From NCBI GenBank assembly GCA_017590115.1, contig JAGGNK010009114.1, positions 17,877,937 to 17,941,936 on the forward strand: 64,000 bases of DNA. Reading direction: 5' to 3'. The translations under genes were made by a program, and so were the position numbers. The notes beneath the pieces are model-generated. The model did not search any database, was not told the DNA's origin, and saw only the letters and a program-made list of their open reading frames with translations. Origin of the DNA: Montifringilla adamsi (lineage: Eukaryota > Chordata > Aves > Passeriformes > Passeridae). Below are positions 14,201 through 25,300 of this stretch, piece after piece (position 1 is the stretch's first letter; every line of letters begins with the position of its first letter).

Positions 14201-16224
14201 TGATAGGGTTTTTCATGCTGGCATTAAAAAAAATTATCATTTAGCTTATGTGAGGCACAGGGATGTATATACACAGAGGAAGTATAGCTGCAGGAGGCTG
14301 AAAATGTTAAGGCATCACACTGCAGCAGCATGGGAGCACTGTGCAAGGGATGGTGAAACCTTTCCTGCCTTCCTTTTTTATTATTCCTTTAGGAACTCTG
14401 TTGCTGTGTTTGCTTTGCTTGCCTGTGTATGGCAGAATACAGCAGGTTTCTACTGGGAGCTGTATAGAAATAGCTGGGGCATGAGATGCCAGCAGAGGGC
14501 TCAGAAATATTTCTGCTGCCTCTAGGCACGGGGTCAGGCTTGCAGGACTCGAGTAGGTGCCAGCCTGGTGTGCAGGGACAGGACACATGTGAACAAGACC
14601 TGTTCTTTCCCCAACACTGGGTCTGCTTGTGAGCACTCATGCCCATGGAAAGGGCTTGATAAACCTGAGCTCCCTGGAGGCTGCACCCAGGTGAATAGCA
14701 AGGCTGTGCATGTGTGCAGGTCACTGGGAGGGCTGAAGACAAGGAGCTGGTTTGTGGCAGTGCAGAGGAGGTACCAAACTCTTCTTTTGCTGCTGCTGTA
14801 GAGGAGAAAAGGAACAAAGAAGGGGTAGAACTTTCTGGCACCATCTGAAGTTTCGCCTCCAAGTCAGCTGCCCAGCTGACCTCGTGTTTAGATGACCAGT
14901 TAGTAGGAGTGAAACGGGATCTCTGGATATTTTCAGAGGAAGCAATGCCAGAGCACATGATGGATAGTAATTATACTTCCTCTGTGCAGTCCATCACATC
15001 TGTTTCTCTTGTGTAAGTGTTCTCCATGCCTTGTTAACAATAACTGAAACCAGATTAAAGATCTGTGGTGTGGCCAAAGGCCTCTTTCGTGGTTCATCAG
15101 CTGCAAACCTGGTTCTCCTGATAACCAAACACTATCAGCAACTCAGTACTTGCACTAAGGACAAGTTTATGGAGACTCCTTGTACCAGCTGTGGATTCTG
15201 GGTGTGGTCTGTGCATTACTGATAAGAGAAGGGAGAAATATTTGGGAAAATTCCTTGAACATTTGTCTTTTAAAGAAGCCAAGTGTAAGAGGAAGAAGAA
15301 ACCTCTGCACTGCGCTGAGGATACAGCAGACCAGCAAGCACTGAGGATAGTTTATGGGAAGGTTGTGAGTTTTGCTCTGCAATTGCAACTGGCACTGGAA
15401 GAATGCAGATTAAGAGCTTCACTATTGCCATGGGAAGGGCATGGAAGGAGGAACAACAGTGTTCCTGCAGGGAGCTGAGCCCCTGTAGCTGCAGGGGGAA
15501 TCAGGGACTCCCAGCAGAGATGGGCTGCATTTGTCACATATGGAGCCCCAAAGTGGTCTTCTGGATAATAGAAAGTAGAGAGAGGGGCTGGGGCTGCTCC
15601 TGGGTGCTGGCTATGCCTGCTTGATTAAACTGTCCCATGGGAAAAGGCAAGGTCATTCTAGGGAATTGGTGTGGGAATGAACCCTGGGTCACTTCACTCC
15701 TTCAGTAGCAAAGAAATGATTTAACACAGTGCAGGCATCTGTGACATCCAGTGTCCAAGGGTTTGGTGTGATGAGCATTTTAGTAGTTATGTCTTAGAAT
15801 GTGTGGCTTTCCAGTGAAATGAGATCCCTGCAGAGTAAACCTGTCATTACCACACTGGGAGGGAGATGCACGCTCTGCTCCTAAATCCACAGGCAGTAGG
15901 TGTATCTGAGACCTGGGATTTTTATTCAGCTCACATCTGTGCAGCATCCAGCACCGTGCTGGGCTGGTGCACGTAAAATAGCTGGGGGCATGCCAAACAA
16001 CAGGGAGGTCTGTGCCACAAAGTGCTGACAGCCCCAACCTGTGACTGATTTAGGCTGTGTTCCCTGACTCCTCTTGAACTCTGGAGCTGTCTTTCCTGGT
16101 AGCATCTCCCTCCCCTTTCTACCCTGGCTGCACAAATGTGCTCAATTAGGGTTAACTCAAACTGAATCAAACTTCGTGCCTGAGGTTGGAAATCTTCCCA
16201 GTCAACTCACCACAGCCACATAGC
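11204..16224. other. Intergenic DNA and presumed SLC15A2 5' flank
   Basis: No protein-coding gene is recognised apart from a degenerate CR1 at about 12042-12165. A 189-codon open frame on the minus strand at 14389-14958 has Ser/Cys/Pro-rich low-information content and resembles nothing I know. The last few hundred bases before the SLC15A2 start have no obvious TATA box at a usable spacing and no visible CpG island, so I do not mark a transcription start. A 5' UTR exon further upstream cannot be excluded. Confidence 0.5.
12042..12165 (-). mobile_element. Degenerate CR1-like 3' fragment
   Basis: Read on the + strand this has the layout of a reversed CR1 3' end: an AAGAATTGGAGAA-like block, then AGAAGAGACCTCCAGAGGTT, then ATCATGTCCTTCCAGGGTC. 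This mirrors the usual avian order (hypervariable tail, 'GAAGAGACCT', 'ATCATGTCC'). Divergence is high and both edges are estimates. Confidence 0.55.
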
Positions 16225-16251
16225 ATGGTGGGAGACAAGGCGAGAGGGGAG

Positions 16252-16356
16252 ATGAACGCTTTTCAGAGAAACGAATCCAAGGAAACTTTGTTCACTTTTA
16301 TTTCTGCAGGAGATGATCCCCCCAAAGGAGATTTCCCTCTTCAGAAAAAATCTCCG
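16252..16356 (+). CDS. SLC15A2: SLC15A2 coding exon 1 (residues 1-35)
   Basis: This encodes the cytosolic N-terminal tail beginning [14 protein letters not shown], followed by an acidic and Pro/Lys-rich segment ending QKKSP. It ends in phase 0 at a consensus donor (GTAAGT). The start was chosen because human PEPT2 begins [14 protein letters not shown] (recalled). G is at -3 and A at +4. An in-frame ATG lies nine codons upstream at 16225 with no stop between. Confidence 0.93.
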
Positions 16357-19300
16357 GTAAGTGTTACTGCTGGTTTCCTTTGCTTTCCTTTCTGCTCAGC
16401 TTGTTTTAAACATTGCAAGATCTCTCTGTTCTCTCCTCTGTTGTGCTCTGGCTAGAGACAAACACCCTTTCTTGCAGAGGGTTGAAATAAGCCTTAACAA
16501 CTCAAGGCAAAAATCCCTCCACTAACCTGATTAAGTTAAGAAAGTGCAGCTTAAAGGGAAAACATGAACTGTCTGAATTTTTGGGAAAAAGGGTAAGGGA
16601 TTTATTGCCTTTTCCCTGAACACTACTTTCCTTGTGGGAAAAAACTTAGATCTCTGAAGTGGATGGGGCTGTTGTGCATAAGAGGGAGGGAGCTGAACTC
16701 TGTTTAATTTGATGAAACCCACCAGGAAAGGGTACCCAGATGATGAAAAGCAGAAGGAAGGACAGGGATTGAGGACAGGCCACTGGTGAGTGTTACAGAA
16801 CCCAAATGTAGTGCCAGAGCCTTGGGTTTACATCTTTGCATCTGATTTAAAACCTGATTCAGGTGAATATATTGCTGCCTTGCAGCTTTGATGTTTGTGC
16901 AGATTTTCAGGCTTAGTCTTGTTGAGTGCTTGACCCCTAAAAACTATTCACTGCATACGATTCAGGAAGAATTTGGCTTATATTGCAGCTGCTTTGACTT
17001 GCAGGATAATATGTAATACTTGGTCTTAAAACTCACAGTCATGTCATTAGCAAACCAACTATTTAACTCAAGTTTAATTAATGTGCAGACATTAACTATT
17101 GGATATCCAGAGCTCCTGGGAAATATTAATCTTCATCCTGTTTTGCCATTAGTCAGCAAGAAGGAAAGCTGAAAACAAACGTCTCCTGTAGTGGGTAGTT
17201 TAAATAAACTTTCTATTTTCCAAAGAGACAGTCTATCAACTTCCACAGTATCTTTAAGAGATCCACAATCCCACGGATCCCAGGCTTGCTGTGGCAGCTA
17301 AGCACTGTGGACTATCTGTGTGTTCATGAATCCAGGCTTAACCTCTTTGCTTTTGCTGGGGCTGTCTGCTGAGCACGGTCCGTCTCCGCGAAAGTGAGCA
17401 AACTGCATCTGGCTCTCCACATGGATGAAAGCTTCCCACTTTTGGATGTCCAGGCAGGCCACAGGCAGGTCAGTGATACAGTGGAGAGAATACATGAGGG
17501 TTTCTGCACGTGCTGATTCCATGTCATGACACAGAAGCCAGATGGAAGTACCCCTGCTTGTAAGTCGTTGCTCTGTGTTTGTAAGCACTTACTCAGGGTT
17601 GTGGCTCAGGCACTTGGGAAGGTGTAGCTGGGAAGTCACTGCCCCCTGCTCTCCTTTCCCTCCTTGCTCGTCTGTAGGAGGTGCCCATTCCAGAAAAGGA
17701 GTGGCTGAAATGAGTCACTGTACCTTAAATCGGTGCAAATAAATCCACTGGGACTTGTGCACTGGGTGTGGAGGGGTGAGTTCAGGCAGCAGCGCTCCTG
17801 CCACCTGTCCACCTGGTTTGGACAGTCACTCTCTGCACCTTCACCAAATGTTATTAAATGCCATGAGTATGTATAGTAAGGTCTGTGAAGAAGAGAAAGA
17901 AAAAAATCCCTGTTGTACAATTTTACTTCCAATTTCATAAAATGCCTCCCAGCAAAACATGAAACATAATCTGCCTCTTATGGATTTTCTTCTTTTATGA
18001 AAAGCTTGTTGGAGAAAAATATTCTGTGTGTGCATATGGTTGTGTGTTTTTGCATTTACAGCTTATATATGCCACCATTTTTAGGCTAGTCTAAAGCGGG
18101 AGGCCCCGGTGCAGTTTCCAAGGGAGCCCACTCTTTCTTACAAGCCATACTGCTGAGCACAATGGTTTCAGAGTAAATCATAAATGAAAATTATGATTTA
18201 CTCTAAATTATGTATTTACTCTAGTAAAGCAACAAGGTTAAGCGTTTCTTATAAAAAGGCAGCCTTTTGGTGAGAAAAATATATACATATATATTATATA
18301 TAAAAATGGACAAAAATATTTGTCTTTAGAGGATTAAGTAATGGAAAGTAGGGGGGAGGTAGGAGTTGTGGAGTTTTGATTTTCTGTCTGTTTTGTTGCT
18401 TTTTCGTAATGTCGAGGAAGACAGTGTCATTAAGCTATACTCTTCTGAACTTGATGCCATTGCTTTGGGAATCCAAATAAGCTTAGGTCTCTTGGTGGTA
18501 AAATAAACCTGAATAAACACATCTATTTTGGTACTGTATTTGCATTTGGGACTCTGGGAAGAAATACAGGAGTTCATTATTTCTGATATGACGCACAGAA
18601 ATGCATGTGAAGAGTTCATCTCACTTCACTGGCCCATACCATGGCTGTTTTAATCTATAAGTATAGTTGTATCTGTTAATATCACACTCCCCCCAGATTC
18701 CTCACCAAATCCATGGCCAGCCCCTCTCCTGCTAATTGGCAGAGGCTGGGCAGTGCTGTGCAAACCTGCTTTCCTGTTGCGAGGCAGTGGAGCCACTAAG
18801 CAGCTGGAATCTGAAAGCTGCTTAGCTCTACCCACGGTGGGGTAGCAAGAGGGACAGAGGCCCACACAGGGTCGTGCCAAGACTCATCTGTTTAATGCCT
18901 TGTATTTCACTTGGAAAGTGCTGATGTTAGCTGCAGTAAGTCAGGCTCAGAGAAAGAGCGGCCATACTTAGACAGGTTTGACAATCCCATCACTGGCTTT
19001 TTTTAAAAGTTCTGATTAATAAATTGAATGATCCATAGCTGTGCCAGCAATCTTGGAATATGAAATGGATGCCATGCCTGAGGGAGTGTCAGACAGAGAG
19101 CTGTTGCTCTGATTCAGTGAGTGGTGCACAGCTCAGCACAAGTGAGGAGAAGAGATTGAGAGAGGTAGCAACTTTACACACAGAAGCAGACAGCAGATCC
19201 CTGAGGTCTCCCAGTTTCTGAGGCAAGGTCTGGTATTAGAAGAGGAAGCAGTTTTGGGGCAGGGTGGTGGCTTTATATGGAGTGCAGAAGAAAAGGAATC

Positions 19301-22300
19301 CAAAGGTGTTTTTTTTTGTTATCAGTGGCGTTTTAGCATATGGTTTCAGAGTAAATCATAAATGAAAATTATGATTTACTCTAAATTATGTATTTACTCT
19401 AGTAAAGCAACAAGGTTAAGCGTTTCTTATAAAAAGGCAGCCTTTTGGTGAGAAAAATATATACATATATATTATATATAAAAATGGACAAAAATATTTG
19501 TCTTTAGAGGATTAAGTAATGGAAAGTAGGGGGGAGGTAGGAGTTGTGGAGTTTTGATTTTCTGTCTGTTTTGTTGCTTTTTCGTAATGTCGAGGAAGAC
19601 AGTGTCATTAAGCTATACTCTTCTGAACTTGATGCCATTGCTTTGGGAATCCAAATAAGCTTAGGTCTCTTGGTGGTAAAATAAACCTGAATAAACACAT
19701 CTATTTTGGTACTGTATTTGCATTTGGGACTCTGGGAAGAAATACAGGAGTTCATTATTTCTGATATGACGCACAGAAATGCATGTGAAGAGTTCATCTC
19801 ACTTCACTGGCCCATACCATGGCTGTTTTAATCTATAAGTATAGTTGTATCTGTTAATATCACACTCCCCCCAGATTCCTCACCAAATCCATGGCCAGCC
19901 CCTCTCCTGCTAATTGGCAGAGGCTGGGCAGTGCTGTGCAAACCTGCTTTCCTGTTGCGAGGCAGTGGAGCCACTAAGCAGCTGGAATCTGAAAGCTGCT
20001 TAGCTCTACCCACGGTGGGGTAGCAAGAGGGACAGAGGCCCACACAGGGTCGTGCCAAGACTCATCTGTTTAATGCCTTGTATTTCACTTGGAAAGTGCT
20101 GATGTTAGCTGCAGTAAGTCAGGCTCAGAGAAAGAGTGGCCATACTTAGGTTTGACAATCCCATCACTGGCTTTTTTTAAAAGTTCTGATTAATAAATTG
20201 AATGATCCATAGCTGTGCCAGCAATCTTGGAATATGAAATGGATGCCATGCCTGAGGGAGTGTCAGACAGAGAGCTGTTGCTCTGATTCAGTGAGTGGTG
20301 CACAGCTCAGCACAAGTGAGGAGAAGAGATTGAGAGAGGTAGCAACTTTACACACAGAAGCAGACAGCAGATCCCTGAGGTCTCCCAGTTTCTGAGGCAA
20401 GGTCTGGTATTAGAAGAGGAAGCAGTTTTGGGGCAGGGTGGTGGCTTTATATGGAGTGCAGAAGAAAAGGAATCCAAAGGTGTTTTTTTGTTATCAGTGG
20501 CGTTTTAGCATTGCAGTCAAGAGTTGGTAGAACTTCCAGTGGAGCTCCTGGAGCTACAAGCATGGTGGGCTGCTGACTGCCCACAAATCCCCGTGGCAGT
20601 CCTTACTGGGCTCATGTCAGCCAGGCTGATTCTCTGAGGAGCCTTAATCAAAGCAAGAGTACTGTGGGGTCCACTCTCTCCTTTGAGTCCAGCTCACAGC
20701 CCAGTAAAGCAGCTGTGGGCACTTGGTTTTTGGACTGGACTCCTCTGCACCACCCAGACACTGTGGGAGTATGTTGCTGGGGTGAAGGCTTTGACAGTTG
20801 ATATGTTCTTGTTTGTCTCCCACAGAAACTCTGTGGCTCCAACTACCCCCTGAGCATTGCCTTCATTGTGGTGAACGAGTTCTGTGAGCGCTTCTCCTAC
20901 TATGGCATGCGAGGTATGTGGCCTGTGACTTTCCAGTCCTGAGGTCTTTACACAAACTGGAATGATGTTTCTGAGCTATTCTGGGTGTAGTATCAGCTGT
21001 CTTTCAAAGTTAATTGATTTTTTGGAATGCACGTATGAACAGTGTATCCTAACATTGTTGCTGTATCTAAGATGAGAAGAAGTTGGGACTAGAGGGCTCC
21101 AAATGTACCTTCCAATCTAAATTATTATACAATTCTCTATATCAAACCTGGTTTTCTACTGTGTGATGTCTTTCATAGTTGATGTGCAATCAGTGTGCTT
21201 GGGAATTGAATCTTACAGGCACCTAATCTGCAAATAGAAAAAGTGCATAAACAGAACTACAGGTTAGGGCAAGATAAGCTAGAAAATACATTTTTCAGCT
21301 AAACATAAATGTTTATGAGCAAAGGATGTCAGATACTCATATATCTCATTTTAGCTTCTCCTGTGTCAGAGATGATGAGGAACAGGTCTGGAAGCACAAA
21401 TCTTTCCACAGCACTGCTCAGTTGCTAGACAAATCAGTAGTTTTCTTGCCACCATGATCCTGCTTACCTGCAGATATACACATTAATTATCTGATATGAT
21501 TTTTTTGTTTGTTTTTTTCCCTTTAGCTGTTCTGACACTCTATTTCTTAAGCTTCTTCCACTGGGATGAGAATCTCTCCACTGCTGTGTACCATGCCTTT
21601 TCTGCGTTGTGTTATTTCACACCTGTCATCGGAGCCATCATGGCAGACTCGTGGCTGGGCAAATACAAGTAAGTGAAGACCTCTCTCTAATTCAGTCAGC
21701 ATGCATTGACACCGTGCAGCCTGTGCAAGGACAGTGCTGTGTGTGCTCCCAGTTTTGAGCTAGCTCAGACTGCAGCAAAGACACACTTGTGAAGGTCAGC
21801 TCCTCTCTTTTAACAGAGCTGATCTGTTTGCTCATGTTGTTCTGTGCTTGTCTAACACTCAAAGGCCAATAGGCAATTGAAATTGGGACAAATTAAATGT
21901 TACAATAACCCTTTTCCTCTACTGTCCTTCCCTACCTGACTTCAGGAAGCTGAGGTGTAGGGCAATTAACCTTCAGTTTGCTAAGGTCTGCTTCTGAGAA
22001 GGATTCAAAGATAGTGAGGAAGCAATGTCATCATGTAGATCTCAGATTCAGATGAAATGTCACTAACTGTAGTGTGCTTACTTACACTTCTCACAGCATA
22101 GGTAATGTATCAGCACACCCATTTTTATACCTGAGAGACCTGTGTTCTCTCAAATAATCTCCATCAGCACATAACCAGGTAGACTCTTCCTAAGTAAGAG
22201 TCCTTAGGCAGTCTTCCCTTCTGATGATAAGCTGCCCCAGAGTGGTGATGAGCAGCTGGATATAGGACTTTCTTTGCTTGGCACTGGTTTTTTTCATTGT

Positions 22301-25300
22301 CTGAGAAATCTTGGCTGTCAGGGGGATGATGTGTAGCTGAACTTTTCTCTCTAAGACTAAGCCTGTCTGGCAGAAGTGTCTCTATAGGAAATAAACAGCT
22401 GCCATATGCCTATCTAGAAGAAAGTTCTTAAGGAGCTGTCAGTGTCCTTTTTTTTTCTGTGCTCAGTTTTAGTCATTTTCTTGTCCATTTGAATGAAAAA
22501 GAAAAAAACAGTGGGGCTTTATTAAATTTATTATTTAAGGTCCCATAGCAATGTTCATTAGTTTTGAGGATGTTTATCTTGCAGCGCGATGTTGTGAGAA
22601 GGTAAATCCTTATACAGATGCTCCTATGTTAGTCAAGACACTTTCCTTGGAGTAATCCCTATAATTTAATGGGAAGTGGCCTTTACTGTAGTAGCTGGAC
22701 CTTGTCCAATATAACAGATTAGAGGGGTTTTTATCAATGATCTGATGTGGTGCTAAATTAGCTGTTGCAGCCAGGGTTTGAATGCATCAGGGACCTCTTC
22801 CATGCTCAAAGCTCATAGGACTTCTTCTAGTGTTTCTGTCTTTACAAGTCCTTTGATTCACTTCTGTATGTGTCTTCAGCACAAGAATACATAGATTTCT
22901 CTTAATCTAGAGAGTGGTGAAGGGATAGAATACACTCAAGAGTCTGATCATCATGCTCGTATTTCTTCTTCTCCCTCACCAATGCATAGGAGGCAGATAG
23001 ATGAGCTCAGTCTTTCAGAGATACTTGGGACCCAAAACAGACTTACAGCGAGGAAACCACTCTCCTCATTCTTGTTTGTTAGGTGGGTTAGGTGGATTGA
23101 ATGTGGGCAACAGTCTCTCGACATCCCTTCCAGTCAAGGGATTCACTTATGCACATCCTACAAAATGCCATTTATTAGTAATCTGGAAACTGAGTTGGGC
23201 CTGAACAGTGCTCTTCTCTTTGCAGTCTTCCATGCATGACAAGACTGGAACACTTTTCATTTATTCTGCTCAATAATGTCTAAAAATAAAGCAGGGGCTA
23301 TCCCTTCTTAATCTGAACCTATTTGCATATCTATTCCTTCTAGTGCACTCAGTGTTGAAACAAAGGAATTACAGCTGCCCTCTGTACCACTGGTACCTTA
23401 TGTGCCAGCCAAGTAGAGCTGCCATATCAGGACCCATGGGCACCCTCTGTTTTCAGCTTGTACCTCACCCAGCACCTTCAGTCACTGCTGTTTGCTTTCC
23501 TCACAGGACGATCATCTACCTCTCCATTGTGTATGTTGTTGGCCATCTGATAAAGTCGGTCGGTGCCATTCCATCCCTGGGCAACCAGGCAGTTCATGTG
23601 TAAGTAGCCCTTGAAGCCTTGAAGTGCTGTAGCAGGCTGTGATGGTAGTTAGTTTACCCAAGTCTGTAATTTGTTTTATCTCCATCAGACCAGCATTTTG
23701 AGGGCTGTGCATTGATTACTTTCATCAGGGAAGGGTTAGGAATGTCTGAGTAAGAGCAGAAGGGTGGATCTAGTAAGTGAACATGCCAGATGGAGTTACA
23801 AATCACCACACAGACTCTAACCCCTTTGGCACAGGCATTGAGGATCACCCCTCTCTGCTCTACCGTGCTACTGGTTTGGTCTCCTGTATCCAGCTGCCTG
23901 CACTGCTCCTTCCTGGAGCCTGCTCGTTTCATCAGCACAGCTGCCCAGCTCAGCAAGGTTCCCCTATGTGCATGGGAACACAAAACTGAAATACATTTTC
24001 TGATGACAGGAGAAGGGTCTGTCTCTTCCACAGGATACAACCCTCTAGATTCTGAACTGATAGGCTTGTCAGAGTGGTGTCTCTGAAACCACCAAACCAG
24101 TTTTGTCTGTGTAGTCATGGCTCAAAAAATATGCACATGCAGGCAGGAGCACATGTTGTTTACAGAACAATTTTCTTTTGTCCCAGACCTGGTCAGTCCT
24201 GATACTCTTGTTCCCTAGGGACATAATCTGTCAGGCCAACAATGGCATTTTGAAAACCACTGGGAAATAGAAAGCAAACAAGAATGAGCCTAATTCAAAC
24301 AGTTTGTCTGCTCTTACCCAGGCTACAAAAAGTACTCCCCTTTTTCTTTTTTTTTCTTCTTCTCAGTTGATCTCTGACAGCTTTTGTTGTCATATAAGTA
24401 AAAATAATTCCACAGATCTTTGATCTTCCATATGTCCACTGGACCTCAGAATAACAAGAAACTGACAAAACCAGTTTGGTTAATTGACTGGTATGGAATG
24501 CAGAAATTAGGATAATTAATTTGTTTTTCAAATTATTAGGATTAATTTGTTTTTCAAATTATTAGGATATTTAATTTGTTTGTTTATCTAACTCATCATC
24601 ATTATCCATGTGCAAAAGACAACATTATCAGAGGAATCATGGTTGGGTGACACTAAAATACTCTCATAAGCTCTGGAAAGGCTTTGCAATGGTGATATTT
24701 TTGTTCTTGCATGAAGGGTCCTGTCTATGGTTGGTCTGTTTTTGATCGCCCTTGGAACGGGAGGTATCAAGCCCTGTGTCTCTGCATTTGGTGGGGACCA
24801 GTTTGAAGAGGAACATGTAAGACTTCTTTTCTTTCCTAAAGTCTGCAGTGTCTGCTTACTTTGTGAGGATGTTAATGTGATGAAAATCCTGTTGTGCTAG
24901 AATAAGGGCCACTTTGCTGGAAAAGACACAGTAAGACACGAGGTAGGATGGTTTGCATAAGACTTGAGAGAATCTAGATGCTTCAGGAAGGCAAAATGTC
25001 AGCAGAACAGGATTGGTACTGGAAAGGATAGGTCATAATTGCATCAAATCATCTAAATGTTAATTGGACATCAGAGTAGTTGAAAAATTCTGTCTTGCAT
25101 ATCACAGAGCGGTATATATCATGGATCAGCTTAACAGGGGTGATTATAATGCACTGCAGTAGAATATGGCAAATGAAAGAAAAGACTATCACCGGTCTAT
25201 GCTTCTGTGGGATTTTTTCCTCAAATCAGTCATAGTCTGTGTCTCAGATGTTGTTCAAAAAAAACTGTAGGAAATTCTAGTCTTTTTCAAGTAATACCAG

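Noticed and set aside
14389..14958. 189-codon minus-strand open frame
   Set aside because: Ser/Pro/Cys-rich with no recognisable domain, overlapped by other open frames on both strands. Treated as chance.
1..16251. EAF2 exons upstream
   Set aside because: Expected from mammalian gene order but no recognisable peptide was found in any frame; it probably lies outside the window.
18326..20058. Pairs of identical 97- and 76-codon minus-strand open frames
   Set aside because: They are identical only because the DNA is duplicated. They have no coding features and do not indicate a gene family.
18162..20511. Possible LTR or transposon pair
   Set aside because: The two units are directly adjacent with no internal region, no target-site duplication and no TG...CA ends, so this is a tandem duplication and not two LTRs.
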